From Stigmatella aurantiaca DW4/3-1 (GTDB lineage: Bacteria; Myxococcota; Myxococcia; Myxococcales; Myxococcaceae): a DNA stretch of 64,000 bases. The position numbers were made by a program, and so were the translations under genes. The stretch lies in the NCBI RefSeq assembly GCF_000165485.1, contig NC_014623.1:372001-436000 (forward strand), read 5' to 3'. This document shows, piece by piece, positions 63,411 through 64,000 of this stretch; the stretch's first letter is position 1, and the number at the start of each line of letters is the position of its first letter. The notes beneath the pieces are model-generated. The model did not search any database. It was not told the origin of the DNA and was given only the letters and a program-made list of their open reading frames with translations.

Positions 63411-64000
63411 CGGGGTTGCCCCGGGACCACAAGGTGGTGGCGCGGTGGTTCCTCTGGGCGGGGCTGGGCTTCCTGGCGGTGGGGGGCCTCTTGGCGATGC
63501 TCATTCGCTGGCAGTGGGCATACCCGGGGAGGCCGGTGCCCTTGGTGGGCTGGGCGCTGCCGGAGTCGGGCGGAGCGCTCACGCCGCCCACGTACACGGG
63601 GGTCTTCACGATGCACGGGTTGGTGATGGTGTTCTTCGCCATCACCCCGTTGCTCATCGGCGCATTGGGGACCTTCGTGGTGCCGCTGGCGGTGGGGGCG
63701 CGGAGGATGGCCTTCCCGCGGTTGTCGGCGGTGGGCTTCTGGGTGTTCGCCGCGGGGGGAGGGCTGGTGCTGGCCTCGTTCGGGGTGAGGCTGGGGACGG
63801 CGGGGGCGGGGTGGACGTCCTATCCGCCGCTGTCCACGCATGTCTTCACGCCGGGGGTGGGGCAGACGCTGGTGATGGTGGGGGTGTTGTGCGCGGCGGT
63901 GTCCTCTTTCCTGGGGGCGCTGAACCTTCTGGTGACGGTGGTGCGGTGCCGGGCGAAGGGGATGACGTGGGGACGGCTGCCGTTGACGGTGTGGGGGCTG
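63407..64000 (+). CDS. coxA: Cytochrome c oxidase subunit I (3' end cut by window)
   Basis: First 198 codons of a heme-copper oxidase subunit I, frame open to base 64000. Helix 1 is WFLWAGLGFLAVGGLLAMLI, then RWQWAYPGRPVP and TGVFTMHGLVMVFFAITPLL, whose His in helix II should ligate heme a; the next helices follow. ATG 63407 overlaps the coxB stop, so the two are translated together. The binuclear-centre part is outside the window. Confidence 0.92.
   Translation, partial: MTGLPRDHKVVARWFLWAGLGFLAVGGLLAMLIRWQWAYPGRPVPLVGWALPESGGALTPPTYTGVFTMHGLVMVFFAITPLLIGALGTFVVPLAVGARRMAFPRLSAVGFWVFAAGGGLVLASFGVRLGTAGAGWTSYPPLSTHVFTPGVGQTLVMVGVLCAAVSSFLGALNLLVTVVRCRAKGMTWGRLPLTVWGL

Overview
The window is a high-GC chromosomal segment whose gene content points to a myxobacterium of the Cystobacterineae (Stigmatella/Cystobacter/Archangium-like; inferred from families, not from a database match). 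The pointers are two MYXO-CTERM proteins, OmpA proteins with thrombospondin type 3 repeats, a Ser/Thr kinase fused to a long TPR region, an FHA-type sigma-54 activator, and many one- and two-component regulators.

1-3.7 kb: a minus-strand operon encoding a stand-alone B12-binding domain with CarH photoreceptor hallmarks, a helical partner and a PAS histidine kinase (cut by the window edge), then a GNAT protein and a small membrane protein. 3.8-6.2 kb: gyrB. 6.3-7.8 kb: a lower-GC, decayed cassette made of a frameshifted AAA ATPase and an internally deleted PIN-like gene. 7.8-11.2 kb: molybdenum-cofactor genes, fdhD-mobB-moeA on minus and mobA divergent. 11.2-15.5 kb: a PAS histidine kinase/response regulator pair, then an FHA-sigma-54 activator, two palindromes 22 bp apart, a -24/-12 promoter and a 42-aa peptide gene. 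15.6-22.6 kb: kinase-TPR protein, a hypothetical protein, and an operon of acyltransferase, alpha/beta hydrolase and proline dehydrogenase. 22.7-25.8 kb: hemerythrin-like protein, AT-hook/zinc-finger protein, tryptophan 2,3-dioxygenase, LprI-like secreted protein. 26-34.5 kb: two paralogous OmpA-TSP3 porin-like proteins and a giant Ig-repeat MYXO-CTERM surface protein. 34.7-41.7 kb: a c-di-GMP-sensor-like/receiver/adenylate-cyclase fusion, a GspG-like protein, a degenerate sigma-54-type AAA protein, a histone-H1-like protein, a macrodomain/methyltransferase pair and small hypotheticals. 41.7-45.3 kb: a full-length bacterial counterpart of plant methionine S-methyltransferase, and a cupin. 45.4-51 kb: PQQ-type glucose-dehydrogenase-fold MYXO-CTERM protein, HdeD-like protein, TetR regulator, NAPE-PLD-like metallo-hydrolase, a DUF418 relic.

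51-58.3 kb is an accessory region: an RCC1-propeller lipoprotein of visibly lower GC, then a nested mobile structure. A roughly 1.5-kb inverted-repeat-bounded element (TAA duplication) carrying a broken GntR/FCD-like regulator was itself hit by an IS4-family element (11-bp duplication) and an IS1182-family element (CTAG duplication). 58.3-64 kb returns to core genes: S9 peptidase, a DAC-like sensor protein, SCO1, and the start of a cytochrome c oxidase operon (coxB, coxA cut by the window end).

The strongest leads are the plant-type methionine S-methyltransferase with an intact PLP lysine, the self-contained sigma-54 circuit with a tiny peptide, the B12/kinase photosensory operon, the MshEN-REC-cyclase fusion and the nested mobile elements. 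No tRNA, rRNA or CRISPR array was seen.
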